From Populus alba (taxonomy: Eukaryota; Streptophyta; Magnoliopsida; Malpighiales; Salicaceae), in the NCBI RefSeq assembly GCF_005239225.2, contig NC_133295.1, forward strand, positions 1,364,001 through 1,428,000: DNA of 64,000 bases, in the 5' to 3' direction. A program made the translations under genes and the position numbers. Under the pieces are notes generated by a model. It had not been told where the DNA came from and did not search any database. It worked only from the letters and a program-made list of their open reading frames with translations. This document shows positions 22,972 through 34,289 of this stretch, piece after piece. Within the stretch, counting starts at the first letter, position 1; every line of letters begins with the position of its first letter.

Positions 22972-23162
22972 TAATTATTTTATAACCTCAATTTGAAAAG
23001 CATTTTTTTTACCAAACACAGTAAACTACTTTTTGTTCAACCTCAATTTCAACCACAGTTTTAACCAAACATATATTTTTTCAAATCAACCTTAACTAAA
23101 AGTATTTTTTATAAAACAACTTTTTTAAAACCACAACCACAACAATAACCTCAATATCAAAC
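21957..23162. mobile_element. Inverted-repeat element in an RLP upstream flank
   Basis: The ends 'tggccgtttggcactgcggctacggctgcggtt' and the complement of 'aaccacaaccacaacaataacctcaatatcaaacagaccc' are imperfect inverted repeats. The 16-mer 'aagtcaacaaggaatc' occurs on both outer sides (about 21931 and 23170). There is no coding sequence. The centre is AT-rich with (TA)n near 22940 and a perfect palindrome at 22294-22327. It is probably a non-autonomous DNA transposon; the superfamily is unknown. Confidence 0.5.
22285..22327. repeat. Overlapping perfect palindromes
   Basis: CACTGTTGCAACAGTG (22285-22300) is a perfect 16-bp palindrome. It overlaps a perfect 34-bp palindrome at 22294-22327 centred on AATT|AATT. 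Three 'cactgtt' arms can pair in alternative ways, so the site can form competing hairpins or a cruciform. Confidence 0.85.
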
Positions 23163-23271
23163 AGACCCTAAGAAGTCAACAAGGAATCGCGTTTCCAACA
23201 CTCACTCACTTGTTGTTTCTTGAGATTTGATTTCGTCTTTACATGTTTTACACATCTAAGATTAGTTTGTC

Positions 23272-23278
23272 TATAAAT
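23272..23278 (+). promoter_or_regulatory. TATA box of RLP2
   Basis: TATAAAT lies in the same 'gtttgtctataaatactacta' context as RLP1, 72-78 bp before the ATG at 23350. Confidence 0.65.
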
Positions 23279-23730
23279 ACTACTAAGAATGTCTTTCTTC
23301 ATTCCTCATCTCTCCCAAATATACTTTGAATCCTGAAGGCCAGCCAAACATGGGGTTTCCACCTATTTCATCTCTCTCTTTCATTCTGTTTCTCTTCCAT
23401 TTCCATTCAACTATTTCTTCTTCTCATTTCTGTGCTCCTGACCAAAGCCTTTCTTTGCTCCAATTCAAAGAATCCTTTTCCATTAATAGCTCTGCTTCAG
23501 GGCGTTGCCACCATCCCAAGACAGAGTCGTGGAAAGAGGGTACAGACTGCTGCTTGTGGGATGGCGTCACCTGTGACATGAAAACAGGGCATGTCACTGG
23601 ACTGGACCTTGCTTGCAGCATGCTTTATGGCACCCTCCATACCAATAGCACCCTCTTCTCCCTGAATCACCTTCAAAAGCTCGACCTCTCTGATAATCAT
23701 TTCAACTTCTCCCATATTTCTTCTCGATTT

Positions 23731-24080
23731 TGTTGAATAAACTCAATCTAGAAGCACCTAGATGGTCAAGGAAGGCAACCACCCACCAGCCGCAGCCGCT
23801 AGCTGCCAGCCGCCTTCACACCGCCGGTCAACAGCCGCCTTCACACCTGGAACAATAGATTTTCGTATTCTGAATTTATGTATAAATAGGGTGCTCAGTT
23901 ATGTTATTTTGTGTGGAAAAGAATAGAGAGAAACACTTGAAAGAGAAAGAGAGAGAGAGAGGGCGTGTATTAAGTTTTTATTTTGTGTTATTTGTAAGCT
24001 TCGGATTTTGTAATAAAACCAGTGTGTTTTATCCCCTCTGAGTGTTTCAAAGCCACCACCAGTGGTTTCTCCCACCAACA
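23731..24080 (+). repeat. 5' LTR of the Copia element
   Basis: Starts TGTTGAATAAAC and ends CCCACCAACA, with the TATA box at 23881-23889. It carries one copy of the 25-bp unit and a unique 'cagccgctagctg' insertion relative to the 3' LTR. Confidence 0.95.
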
Positions 24081-24082
24081 AT

Positions 24083-24095
24083 TGGTATCAGAGCC
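24083..24095 (+). promoter_or_regulatory. Primer-binding site, initiator Met tRNA type
   Basis: TGGTATCAGAGCC begins two bases after the 5' LTR, the standard Copia position. Confidence 0.9.
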
Positions 24096-24648
24096 CTGTT
24101 CGCCGGAAAACAGAAGAGTTTTGGGGTATATCCGAATTTTCAAAATTGTCCAAAACAAGTTTTGATCATTCCACAGTGTAGAGCTCATCAAGACGAACTC
24201 ACTTTCGCAAGAATCAACCTGATCGGAAACCTCGGTGATCCACACGCGCCGCCTGAAGATTCCGCGCAGAAGACCACGCGCAGCCCACGCGCCCCGAGGT
24301 TGAAGACGACTGAGCCACACGCGCGCCATATTTGAGCCGCGCCGAGCCGTATACGCCGAGTCCTAGCCGAGCCACAAGCCGAGCCGACCCCCTGAGCCGA
24401 GCTGAGCCGCTTCCAGCCAAAGTCGAGCGAGAGAATATTCCCCCGAATATTCTCCGAATATTCCCGGTTCACCCAGCGAACCGCCCCCCGTACAGAATTG
24501 GTTTTTTGACCGGTTCACCCATTTTCTGACCAGATTTCAACAAAGTCAGACCGGTTCCCTACTATTTGGACCATTCCGGATCGATCTACAGTGTCTGTTT
24601 GTCCAAATTCGGCTCCCAAAGAGGTGATATAGTCATTCCAAGAACAAA

Positions 24649-27600
24649 ATGACTACATAAGGTACACATACACTCATCCCGAAGCTGACCAAAGACAACT
24701 ATGATAGTTGGTGCATCAGATTGAAGGCATTTCTTGGGTCACAAGAGTGTTTGGATATTGTACAAACTGGTTATGATGAACCAGAGTCCAAAGAAAGAGA
24801 AGATGCTTTACAAGAGGCACAGAAGCAAGTCCTTAAAGTCAACAGAAAGAAGGACAACAAAGCAAAGACCATCATCTATCAAGGTCTTGATGAAGATACA
24901 TTCGAGATAATAGCTTCCGCTGAAACATCACATGATATATGGGAGGCTCTCCAACAGAAATACAAAGGTGCTGACAGAATCAAGAAGATTCGTCTTCAAT
25001 CTTTGAGAGGAGAATTCGAATTATTACGAATGAAGTCCTCAGAATCTATTTCTGATTATCATACAAGGATTATGGTGATAGTCAATCAGATGAGGAGAAA
25101 TGGAGAAGCCATCATAGATACTCGAATTATTGAGAAAATTTTGAGATCCATAGATCCAAAATTTGATCATGTTGTTGTCGCAATTGAAGAGTCCAAGGAA
25201 GTGGACAAGTTGACAGTGGATGAGCTTATGAGTTCTTTGCAAGCTCATGAGCAGAAGATTGTAATGCGAAATGAAGATAAGGCCATTGAGCATGCCTTAC
25301 AAGCAAAGCTGTCTTTCAAGGACAGATATGAGCAAGGGGAGACTTCAACAGGTGGCTACACCACTCAAGCAGGAAGTCAACAATCCAGAGGAGGATTTCA
25401 TAGATTCCAAGGAAGAGGAAGAGGATCTTGGAATACAAGCTTCAGAGGAAGAGGTGGCAGAAACACCACCAGAGGAGGCCGAGACCAACAAGCATTCACT
25501 CCTAGAGGAAGAGGAGGCGGTTACAATAACCGTGACAAAAGGAATATCAAATGTTATAGCTGCAATCAATTTGGGCACTATAGCACTGAATGCAGATGGA
25601 AAGCTCCGTTGGAAACACGTGAGCAAGCCAATTATGTAGACAAGCATGATGGAGAAGCATCTGCATTTCTTGTCCAACAAGAACTTGGTGAGAAACAGGA
25701 GAACATATGGTATCTAGATACTGGAGCCAGCAATCACATGTGCGGCTACCGAGAGTTATTTGGTGATCTAGATGAGACCAAGCAAGGTCTAGTTACTTTT
25801 GGAGATACCACAAAGGTTCCATTCAAAGGTAAAGGCAGCATCCCAGTCAAGATGAAGAATGGCGATTCCAGCTACATCGCCGATGTCTATTATGTCCCAG
25901 CCATAAAACAGAACCTAATCAGCTTAGGTCAACTTTTGGAGAGAGGCTATACTTTTTACTCAGAGAATTGTCATCTGGCAATTAGAGACAACAATTGGAG
26001 ATTAATGGCCTACGTGAAAATGTCCAAGAATAGGATGTTTCCTTTGAACATCCAGTATGATGCAACAAGGTGTTTGAGTGCCATCACCAACAGTGAAGAA
26101 TGGCTTTGGCACCTGAGGCTTGGACATCTGAATTTCACGAGTATGAAGATGCTAGCAAGCAAGAAGATGGTCAAAGGTTTGCCTCGCATTGATCATTCAG
26201 ATGAAGTCTGTGAGAGTTGTGTCCTCAGCAAACATCACAGATCCAGTTTTGCCAAATAAGTCAACTGGAGAGCAAAGAGGCCACTAGAGTTAGTACACAC
26301 AGATGTGTGTGGTCCAATCACGCCTATGTCGACTGGACAAAATAGGTACTTCCTCACTTTTACTGATGATTTTAGTAGAAAGACGTGGATATACTTTCTG
26401 AAGAGGAAGTCAGAAGTATTCAATTGTTTTAAAGATTTTAAAGCAATTGTGGAGAAGCAAACTGGTTACACGATCAGAACCGTAAGATCTGATCAAGGTG
26501 GAGAATATACAGCAAATGACTTTGAAGCCTATTGTACACAACAAGGCATCAAACATCAGACGACGCCAGTTTATACACCACAGCTGAATGGTGTAGCAGA
26601 AAGGAAGAATCGCACGATTCTTGACATGGCAAGAAGTCTGCTCAAAGCAAAGAAGCTGCCCAAGCAATACTGGGCTGAAGCTGTATCATGTGCAGTGTAT
26701 CTGTTGAATCGCTGCCCGACCAGAAGTTTGCAAGGTGTTACTCCAGAAGAAGCATGGAGTGGTCACAAACCAAGTGTTACTCATCTACGAGTCTTTGGTT
26801 GTGTGGCATATGCAAAGATCCCAGATGCAAGAAGGAGAAAGCTCGATGATAAGAGCGAGAAATGCATCTTTGTCGGATATGGTGAAAGAAGGATGGGATA
26901 CAGGCTGTATAATCCCATCACGAAGAAGGTGATTACGAGTAGAGATGTTATCTTTGAAGAAGATAAATCTTGGGCATGGAATGGTGATCAAGAAGCAATC
27001 AAATGGATCAATCTTGATTTGATCCTTGAAGGTGAAGAAGTACCAACAGTACTTGTCGAAGAACCTATTGTGCCAGCAGCTGAACCACAAAGTCCGGCAC
27101 ACAGTTTCCCTGTATTCAACAGGAGGAACACACCAGGAGCATCATCATCAACACCACCATCAGCATCCTCGTCAGAAGGACCAAGAAGGATGCGAAACCT
27201 TGAAGAGTTGTACGATACCACTCAGGTTATGGAAGATACAACTCTGTTTTGTTTCTTTGCATATAGTGACCCATTAAACTTCAATGAAGCTGTCACAGAA
27301 GAGAAATGGATAGAAGCAATGGATGAAGAAATACATGCCATTGAGAAGAATGATACCTGGAAGCTGACTTATCTACCAGAAAACAAGAAAGCAATAGGTG
27401 TCAAATGGGTCTACAAGACAAAAAAGAACGCCAAAGGAGAAGTGCAAAGATACAAAGCCAGATTAGTGGCTAAAGGCTACAAACAGAGAGAAGGCATTGA
27501 CTATGGAGAAGTATTTGCTCCAATAGCCCGGCTAGAAACAATCAGACTGATGATCTCACTAGCTGCACAACATAGATGGAAGATCTATCAACTCGATGTG

Positions 27601-28797
27601 AAGTCAGCATTTCTGAATGGCTTCCTAGAAAAAGAGATCTATGTTGAACAACCACTTGGATACATTGATGCTGAAAATGAAGGCAAAGTATACAAGTTGA
27701 AGAAGGCTCTCTATGGTTTGAAGCAAGCTCCGCGTGCTTGGAATACTAGAATTGACAGGTATTTTCAAGATAATGGATTTGAGAAATGTCCATATGAACA
27801 CGCCATATATGTGAAGAAAGGAGCAGATGGCAGCATCTTATTTGCGTGCCTATATGTTGATGACTTGATATTCACCGGCAACAACCCTACCATGTTTGAA
27901 GACTTCAAACGAAGCATGGTACAGGAGTTTGAAATGACTGACATTGGTCTAATGTCACATTTTCTTGGCTTAGAAGTAACGCAGAAGGAAGAAGGGATTT
28001 TTGTATCCCAAAGCGGTTACGCCAAAGATATTCTTGAAAGGTTCAAGATGGAAAGCTACAATCCGGTATCAACTCCAGTTGAGAATGGAGTGGAATTGAG
28101 GAAGAGTAAGGTTGGAAATGTTGATCCAACTTACTTCAAAAGCTTAGTAGGAAGCTTAAGGTACTTGACATGTACCAGACCAGATATACTCTACGGAGTC
28201 GGACTCGTCAGCAGATACATGGAGACACCAGACCAATCTCATTTGAATGCAGCCAAGAGAATTCTTCGCTACATCAAAGGCACAATGAATGAAGGTATGT
28301 TTTATACCTCAAGTAAATACTTTAATCTTGTAGGCTACTCGGATAGTGATTGGGGTAGAGATCTGGATGAAAGGAAAAGCACAACAGGGTTTGTTTTTTT
28401 CATGGGAGACACATCTTTCACATGGTCATCCAAGAAGCAATCGATTGTCACATTATCAAGCTGTGAAGCTGAGTATGTTGCTGCCAACTCAGCCGTATGC
28501 CATTCAATATGGTTAAGGAATATGCTGAAGTTTTTGGGATTTCCTCAAGAAAGTCCTACGGAGATTTATATCGACAATCGATCAGCAATCGCATTAGCAA
28601 AGAATCCAGTGTATCATGAGAGGAGCAAACACATTGATACACGTCATCACTTTATCCGGGAACATGTGAAGAATGAAGAAGTCCAACTGATATCTTGCAA
28701 CACAAATGATCAAGTTGCTGACATCTTCACAAAGCCATTGAAAGGAGAAGTATTCATCCGATTAAAGTTCATGCTTGGCATGACATCCCTCGATTGA
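24649..28797 (+). pseudogene. Copia gag-pol polyprotein with two nonsense codons
   Basis: The natural ATG (24649) is followed by TAA at codon 4 (24658-24660). The same frame is then open to another TAA at 26257-26259 and on to the end at 28797, about 1380 codons in all. In order it encodes a gag domain, an Arg/Gly-rich tail, a CX2CX4HX4C knuckle (CYSCNQFGHYSTEC), aspartic protease (YLDTGASNHM), integrase with HHCC and DDE regions ([25 protein letters not shown]), reverse transcriptase ([14 protein letters not shown]) and RNase H ([22 protein letters not shown]). This protease-integrase-RT order defines Copia. Both stops look like single-base changes (Gln-type codon to TAA at 26257). The copy could only be mobilised by proteins from a relative. 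Confidence 0.93.
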
Positions 28798-28813
28798 GTT
28801 TAAAGGGGAGATT

Positions 28814-29175
28814 TGTTGAATAAACTCAATCTAGAAGCACCTAGATGGTCAAGGAAGGCAACCACCCACCAGCCGCCAGCCGCCTTCACACCGCCGGTCA
28901 ACAGCCGCCTTCACACCGCCGGTCAACAGCCGCCTTCACACCTGGAACAGTAGATTTTCGTATTCTGAATTTATGTATAAATAGGGTGCTCAGTTATGTT
29001 ATTTTATGTGGAAAAGAATAGAGAGAAACACTTGAAAGAGAAAGAGAGAGAGAGAGGGCGTGTATTAAGTTTTTATTTTGTGTTATTTGTAAGCTTCGGA
29101 TTTTGTAATAAAACCAGTGTGTTTTATCCCCTCTGAGTGTTTCAAAGCCACCACCAGTGGTTTCTCCCACCAACA
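28814..29175 (+). repeat. 3' LTR of the Copia element
   Basis: Carries two copies of the 25-bp unit. Its TATA box (28976-28984) points into the downstream half of RLP2, whose frame resumes five bases past the LTR end, after the duplicated GATTT. Confidence 0.95.
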
Positions 29176-31401
29176 GATTTGGCCAGTTCTCCAATCTGAC
29201 ACTTCTTAACCTAAATTACTCAGTCTTTGCAGGACAAGTTCCGTCTGAAATAACTCATCTCTCCAAATTGGTTTCACTTGATCTATCTGACAATGACGAT
29301 CTGAGTCTAGAACCAATTTCTTTTGACAAGATTGTTCGAAACCTAACCAATCTTAGAGAACTCGATTTGAGTCAGGTAAACATATCACTAGTTGTACCTA
29401 GTTCCTTGATGAATCTATCCTCTTCCTTTTCATCTCTTTCCCTTCAGGATTGTGGATTGCAAGGGAAATTCCCGGGTAACATCTTTCTCCTCCCAAACCT
29501 TGAATCACTGGATCTGTCATACAACGAAGGCCTTACTGGCTCTTTTCCTTCGTCCAATTTGAGTAATGTCCTCTCTCTGTTGCGTCTTTCTAATACAAAA
29601 ATTTCTATTTATCTAGAGAATGACTTAATCAGTAATCTAGAGTCATTAGAATATATATCTCTTCGTAATTGTAACATCAGATCTAGCCCCGCTTGGTAAT
29701 CTCACACAGCTCATCTTTTTAGACCTCTCAAATAATAATTTTAGCAGTCAGATCCCATCATCACTAGGAAACCTTGTACAACTTCGTTACTTGAATCTCT
29801 TTTCCAATAAATTTATGGGTCAAGTTCCAGATTCTTTAGGTAGCCTAGTCAATCTTTCAGATTTAGATTTATCAAATAATCAACTAGTAGGCCCTATCCA
29901 TTCTCAATTAAATACCCTTTCAAATCTAAAGAGTCTATATTTATCCAATAACTTGTTCAATGAAACAATACTATCCTTTTTGTTTGCTCTTCCTTCTTTA
30001 TATTATCTTAACCTTCATAACAATAATTTCATAGGTGATATAAGTGAATTCCAACACTATTCATTGGAATTCCTTGATTTTAGCAATAACCACTTGCGAG
30101 GTCCAATCCCAAGTTCGATTTTCAAACAAGAGAACTTGACAACCCTTATTCTTGCATCCAATAATAATTTGATAGGTGAGATTTCTTCTTCTATTTGCAA
30201 GCTGAGATTCCTTCTGGTCCTGGACTTGTCCACCAACAGCTTGAGTGGTTCTATGCCACAATGTTTAGGGAACTTCAGCAGCATGCTCTCAGTATTGCAT
30301 CTAGGCATGAACAATCTTCAAGGCACTATCCCTTCAACATTTTCAAAGGATAATAGCTTGGAATATCTCAACCTCAATGGAAATGAATTAGAAGGGAAAA
30401 TACCACAGTCTATCATCAACTGCACAATGTTGCAAGTTCTTGATCTTGGCAACAATAAGATTGAAGATACATTTCCCTACTTTCTAGAAACGCTTCCAAA
30501 GCTCCAAATTCTTGTTCTAAAATCCAATAAACTCCAAGGTTTTGTGAAGGGTCCGACTGCATATAATTCCTTCTCTAAATTACGGATTTTTGACATCTCT
30601 GACAACAATTTTAATGGGTCATTGCCAACTGGGTATTTCAATAGTCTTGAAGCAATGATGGTCTCGGATCAAAACATGATTTACATGGGGACAAATTACA
30701 CCGCCTATGTCTATTCCATAGAAATGACATGGAAAGGTGTAGAAATTGAGTTTACGAAGATCCGAAGTACTATCAGAGTACTTGATTTGTCAAATAACAA
30801 TTTCACCAAAGAGATTCCAAAAGTGATAGGCAAGCTTAAAGCACTCCAACAGCTCAACCTTTCTCATAATTCCCTTACAGGTCATATCCAATCATCATTA
30901 GAAAATTTGAAAAATTTGGAATCATTAGATCTATCTTCAAATTTGCTTACTGGAAGGATTCCAACGCAGCTGGGGGGTCTAACATTTCTTGCAATCCTAA
31001 ACCTTTCACGTAACCAACTCGAGGGGCCCATACCAAGCGGAGAGCAATTCAACACCTTTGATGCAAGCTCATTTGAAGGAAACTTGGGTTTATGTGGATC
31101 TCAAGTACTAAAAAAATGTTGCGGTGATGAGGCACCATCATTACTGCCATCAAGCTTTGATGAAGGAGATGATACTACATTGCTTGGAGAAGGATTTGGA
31201 TGGAAAGATGTGACAATGGGGTATGGATGCGGGTTTGTGTTTGGAGTTGCAACGGGATACATTGTGTTTAGAACAAAAAAGCCTTCATGGTTTCTTAAGA
31301 TGGTTGAAGATAAATGGAATCTCAAGAACAGAAAAAAAAAAAAAAGAATGTTGGCAAACATGGTGCTAGAAGAAACTAAATAATGCAATTGATATTTTCA
31401 A

Positions 31402-31509
31402 GTAAGTTTTGCAAGCATTTGAGTTTTCAAATTTTATGTTCACAGTTTATGTTAGGCTATCTTTTCTTTACTATTTCATTTGATCAGTCTTACCTTTCTA
31501 ATTTTGCAG
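31402..31509 (+). other. 3'UTR intron of RLP2
   Basis: GTAAGT donor at 31402, TTTTGCAG acceptor ending at 31509; 108 bp, identical in length and position to those of RLP1 and RLP3. Confidence 0.7.
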
Positions 31510-34289
31510 TACAAACAAGATATCAAGTGGATCAACAATAGGGTGGCAAATTCATAGTATTGGATTTTCTTTTGTAGTTTGCATAATACTTTTATGAAAA
31601 AGAAATAATGCATGTAACAAGTTTGTGTTAAATATAAAATCACTTAAATAAATCTCTGTCTCTGGGAGTATTTTGAAAGTTATAGAGTTATAAACGGATT
31701 GAAGCAATTCTTGTAAAGTTAATAGAGCATCCAACAAAATCTTGCTGCTAATAAAGATCCTTCAATAAGGACAAGTTAGGAATGTTTAATCTTGCTTTCA
31801 TTATCAGAGTGAAACTAAATTTCACTCAACATAATCGGTGGGTGACAGCAAGTTTTAGAATAACAATGCAATAATTTTAAACCATCATTGTTTTGCTAAT
31901 GCAAGACAAAGCTCAAGCACAAGAGAGGCAATTCATCTTCTACAGAGCAATTGCAGCCAGAAGGTTTCATAATTGAAAAGTTGGTTTTCGAATCCAAATT
32001 TCATCAGGCATACAAAGACTAATATCTATATTTTCCAGTTATAGCAATCATATTGGTTCAAGGCCAAGTCTTCAAATTTAATTCCTTCCAACTATGAACC
32101 CCTCCCAGTCAGTCACGCAAGAGGCTAATACTGAACATAGCAGCCATCAGCGTTCACATAGTATCATTTTCAAAAAAGGTGGACTCACATAAATGGAACT
32201 AATCATGTGCCATTAGAATTCAGAAAATTTGTAGAAAAGGTGTCTCGCTCTTACTGCACACCTGACACTTTCTTTCGTGTGATTAGGATTAAACTACCCT
32301 GCATCTAACTTTATCTATAGCTCAGATTAAGGAGCTGACAACATGGTTTAAGATTTGGCAAAAACTCAAGAACTCATGAGAGACTGAAAGAAGCTGCAAG
32401 AGATATTGAGCTGAGATGGTTACCATGATAATCTGTGAGCAAATGAGTGACTAAATCGAACCCCCAGCAATCAAAAATCTTAAAAAACAAATCAGTAGCT
32501 CCCTAAACTGTTCATTTGCTAAAACTACGTTTTTCAGGATAAAAAAACTCATGTTTATATCAGATAATGCACTTTATATTCCATCATCTAGAGCATGTTG
32601 AAAGGCATGATGAAGACCAGTACATGAGGTCTCATGGCTGTGGTTGTGTCAACAAGAGGTTCAACAATGGATAAACACCACTGGGGCAGGATTTTACTAA
32701 TACAATTAATAATGATCATGCTCCATGTTCAATCAATCAAGGGTTAGAATCAGGGTTTGAGCTGGTAATTGGGATCTTGAATTCCAAACACCAAATTCTG
32801 TTACCTCTTTCCAAAGGGGAGTAAGTGACAAATGAATTCAGGTGCTGGAGGCATTCTAGACAAATGTAAAGGATTTGGTCTTGCAGACAACTTGCAGCTA
32901 TCCATTCAGGAGTTTAGAACAAATCCATTTTTGGTAATATTCTTCCCACTTTTGTTGCTACTATTATAAGAATAACAGATGGGCCACTCTTTTTAGATTT
33001 CTCGGGTGATCTGGAAAAATGAAACCAGCAACGCATTCAGAGAGAGAAAAATGCATCTCTCATGTGAATTCAAGCATCGAGCAAATTGAGAATTTATGAG
33101 AAGCAGCACAAGGCTTGCAAGTGTACTTGCCTCGTTTTGGGAACTTGGCTAAGATCCTCTGGCATTTGTTTCTGAACCTCTTCCCTTCTCCCATCCTCTT
33201 GTTTCTGAACATACACAAGGAACCGATATGGTATTCGCAATATTTTGATGTAAGATTAGACATGAATAGAATTCCACTTTGTATATATTGAGTTGCGTCT
33301 CTAGCAATTAATAAATAAAGATTCGTTGATTTTTTTTCATAAAATTTAGGTCTGATATCTTATCTTAGACCTAGAGCTAAGCTAACCCAAAAACATTTAG
33401 CCTAGTATATTGTCATACTTTCTTGAGTTTGGTTTTTTTAAAATTTTTATGTACATAGGTTATTTATTTCTGGACCCATATATACTTTTAAAGTGAGTGG
33501 ATTTAGCACATGTTATGAAACATTTGGTTTAGCATATTATTTATTTATTTACTTAATTATATTTTTAAAATTTTAATTAATTAAGAATTGAGTTTTATAA
33601 TTTATTTTAATATTTTTTTATAAGATTATCTCAGTTACTCGAATTTGACAATAAACCTTTGTTGAATTGCTTTATTTCTTTAATTGAATTTTATATTTAA
33701 TTTTAAATTAAATTTAATATATATATATATATATATCTTAAAAAGACTCCAGATATTTCTTTAAAGTGGCCCCCACTTTAAAGACTCCAGGCATGTAAAT
33801 TAAAGGGTAAACCTCATTTTGGACCTTAAACTATATATATATCTTAATCAAGACCCTGAGCAATGTATTTTATCAGTTAGATCCAAAAAACGCCATATAT
33901 TTCTCAACTGGGTATTTTTCTCAATTTGTATTTTAAATTATTTCCATATAATTATGTTTTATGCAATGAAATGAAGGAAAACTTAACATTAAAATTGAGA
34001 GAAAATGGATGGAAGGATCCAATTGAGAAACCTCTGGAATACTTTGGACATAATTGATGAAATTATTTGTTCTTAAACTTAATTTGTAATTATCTTATAC
34101 ATTTGTGGCTACTGTCTTATGTTTCCCACAAATTCAATGTGGACTTGGCAGATAAAGATTCATCCCGCATAAAGTGGGGCCCAACTGAATCAATTAGCTG
34201 ACGTGTCCTTGTCCATTTGTCTTGTTAATAGATACCTCTTTAAAAACCCCATTATTTTCCTTCATTTTCCAGCAATCCTCATAAGAATT
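31510..34289. other. Intergenic downstream of RLP2
   Basis: No gene is recognised. The blocks at about 31960-32000 and 32549-32595 match sequence next to the 21.5 kb RLP relic. A block at about 32610-32690 ('gaagaccagtacatgaggtct...ccactggggcagg') recurs at 35765-35842. The 23-mer at 33220-33242 recurs inverted at 34957-34979. The 33060-33263 minus frame (68 codons) has no recognisable domain. From 33300 to 34100 it is AT-rich with (TA)n at 33720. Confidence 0.4.

Larger units (their letters stand above)
23731..29175 (+). mobile_element. Copia LTR retrotransposon inside RLP2
   Basis: The element is 5445 bp with a GATTT target duplication at 23726-23730 and 29176-29180. The LTRs are 23731-24080 (350 bp) and 28814-29175 (362 bp). 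They differ by only about two substitutions plus different copy numbers of a 25-bp 'ccgccggtcaacagccgccttcaca' unit, so the insertion is recent. Each LTR has TATAAATAG (23881-23889 and 28976-28984). The PBS is TGGTATCAGAGCC (24083-24095, initiator tRNA-Met type) and the polypurine tract AAAGGGGAGA is at 28803-28812. The element is in sense with RLP2, so its 3' LTR could drive the RLP2 remainder. The 5' leader at about 24240-24430 is GC-rich with repeated 'gagccgagcc'. Confidence 0.95.
23350..31383 (+). pseudogene. RLP2: receptor-like protein broken by Copia insertion and frameshift
   Basis: The first part (23350-23730, 127 codons) has the signal peptide, the N-cap WKEGTDCCLWDGVTCD and the first LRRs, ending HISSRF. 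A 5445-bp Copia element follows, and the gene resumes at GQFSNL with the GATTT duplication at 29176-29180. An 8-nt deletion between 29677 and 29678, relative to RLP1 and RLP3, shifts the frame at NCNIRSS. The frame then stays open to TAA at 31381-31383 through the remaining LRRs, the island MTWKGVEIEF, the transmembrane segment (GCGFVFGVATGYIVF) and the tail. An A-tract in the tail shifts the last codons to the LANMVLEETK frame shared with RLP1. It sits in the same orientation as RLP1. The two independent lesions make a functional receptor very unlikely. Confidence 0.92.

Noticed and set aside
24188..24529. Arg/Ala-rich frames on both strands
   Set aside because: They are produced by the repeated gagccgagcc leader of the Copia element.
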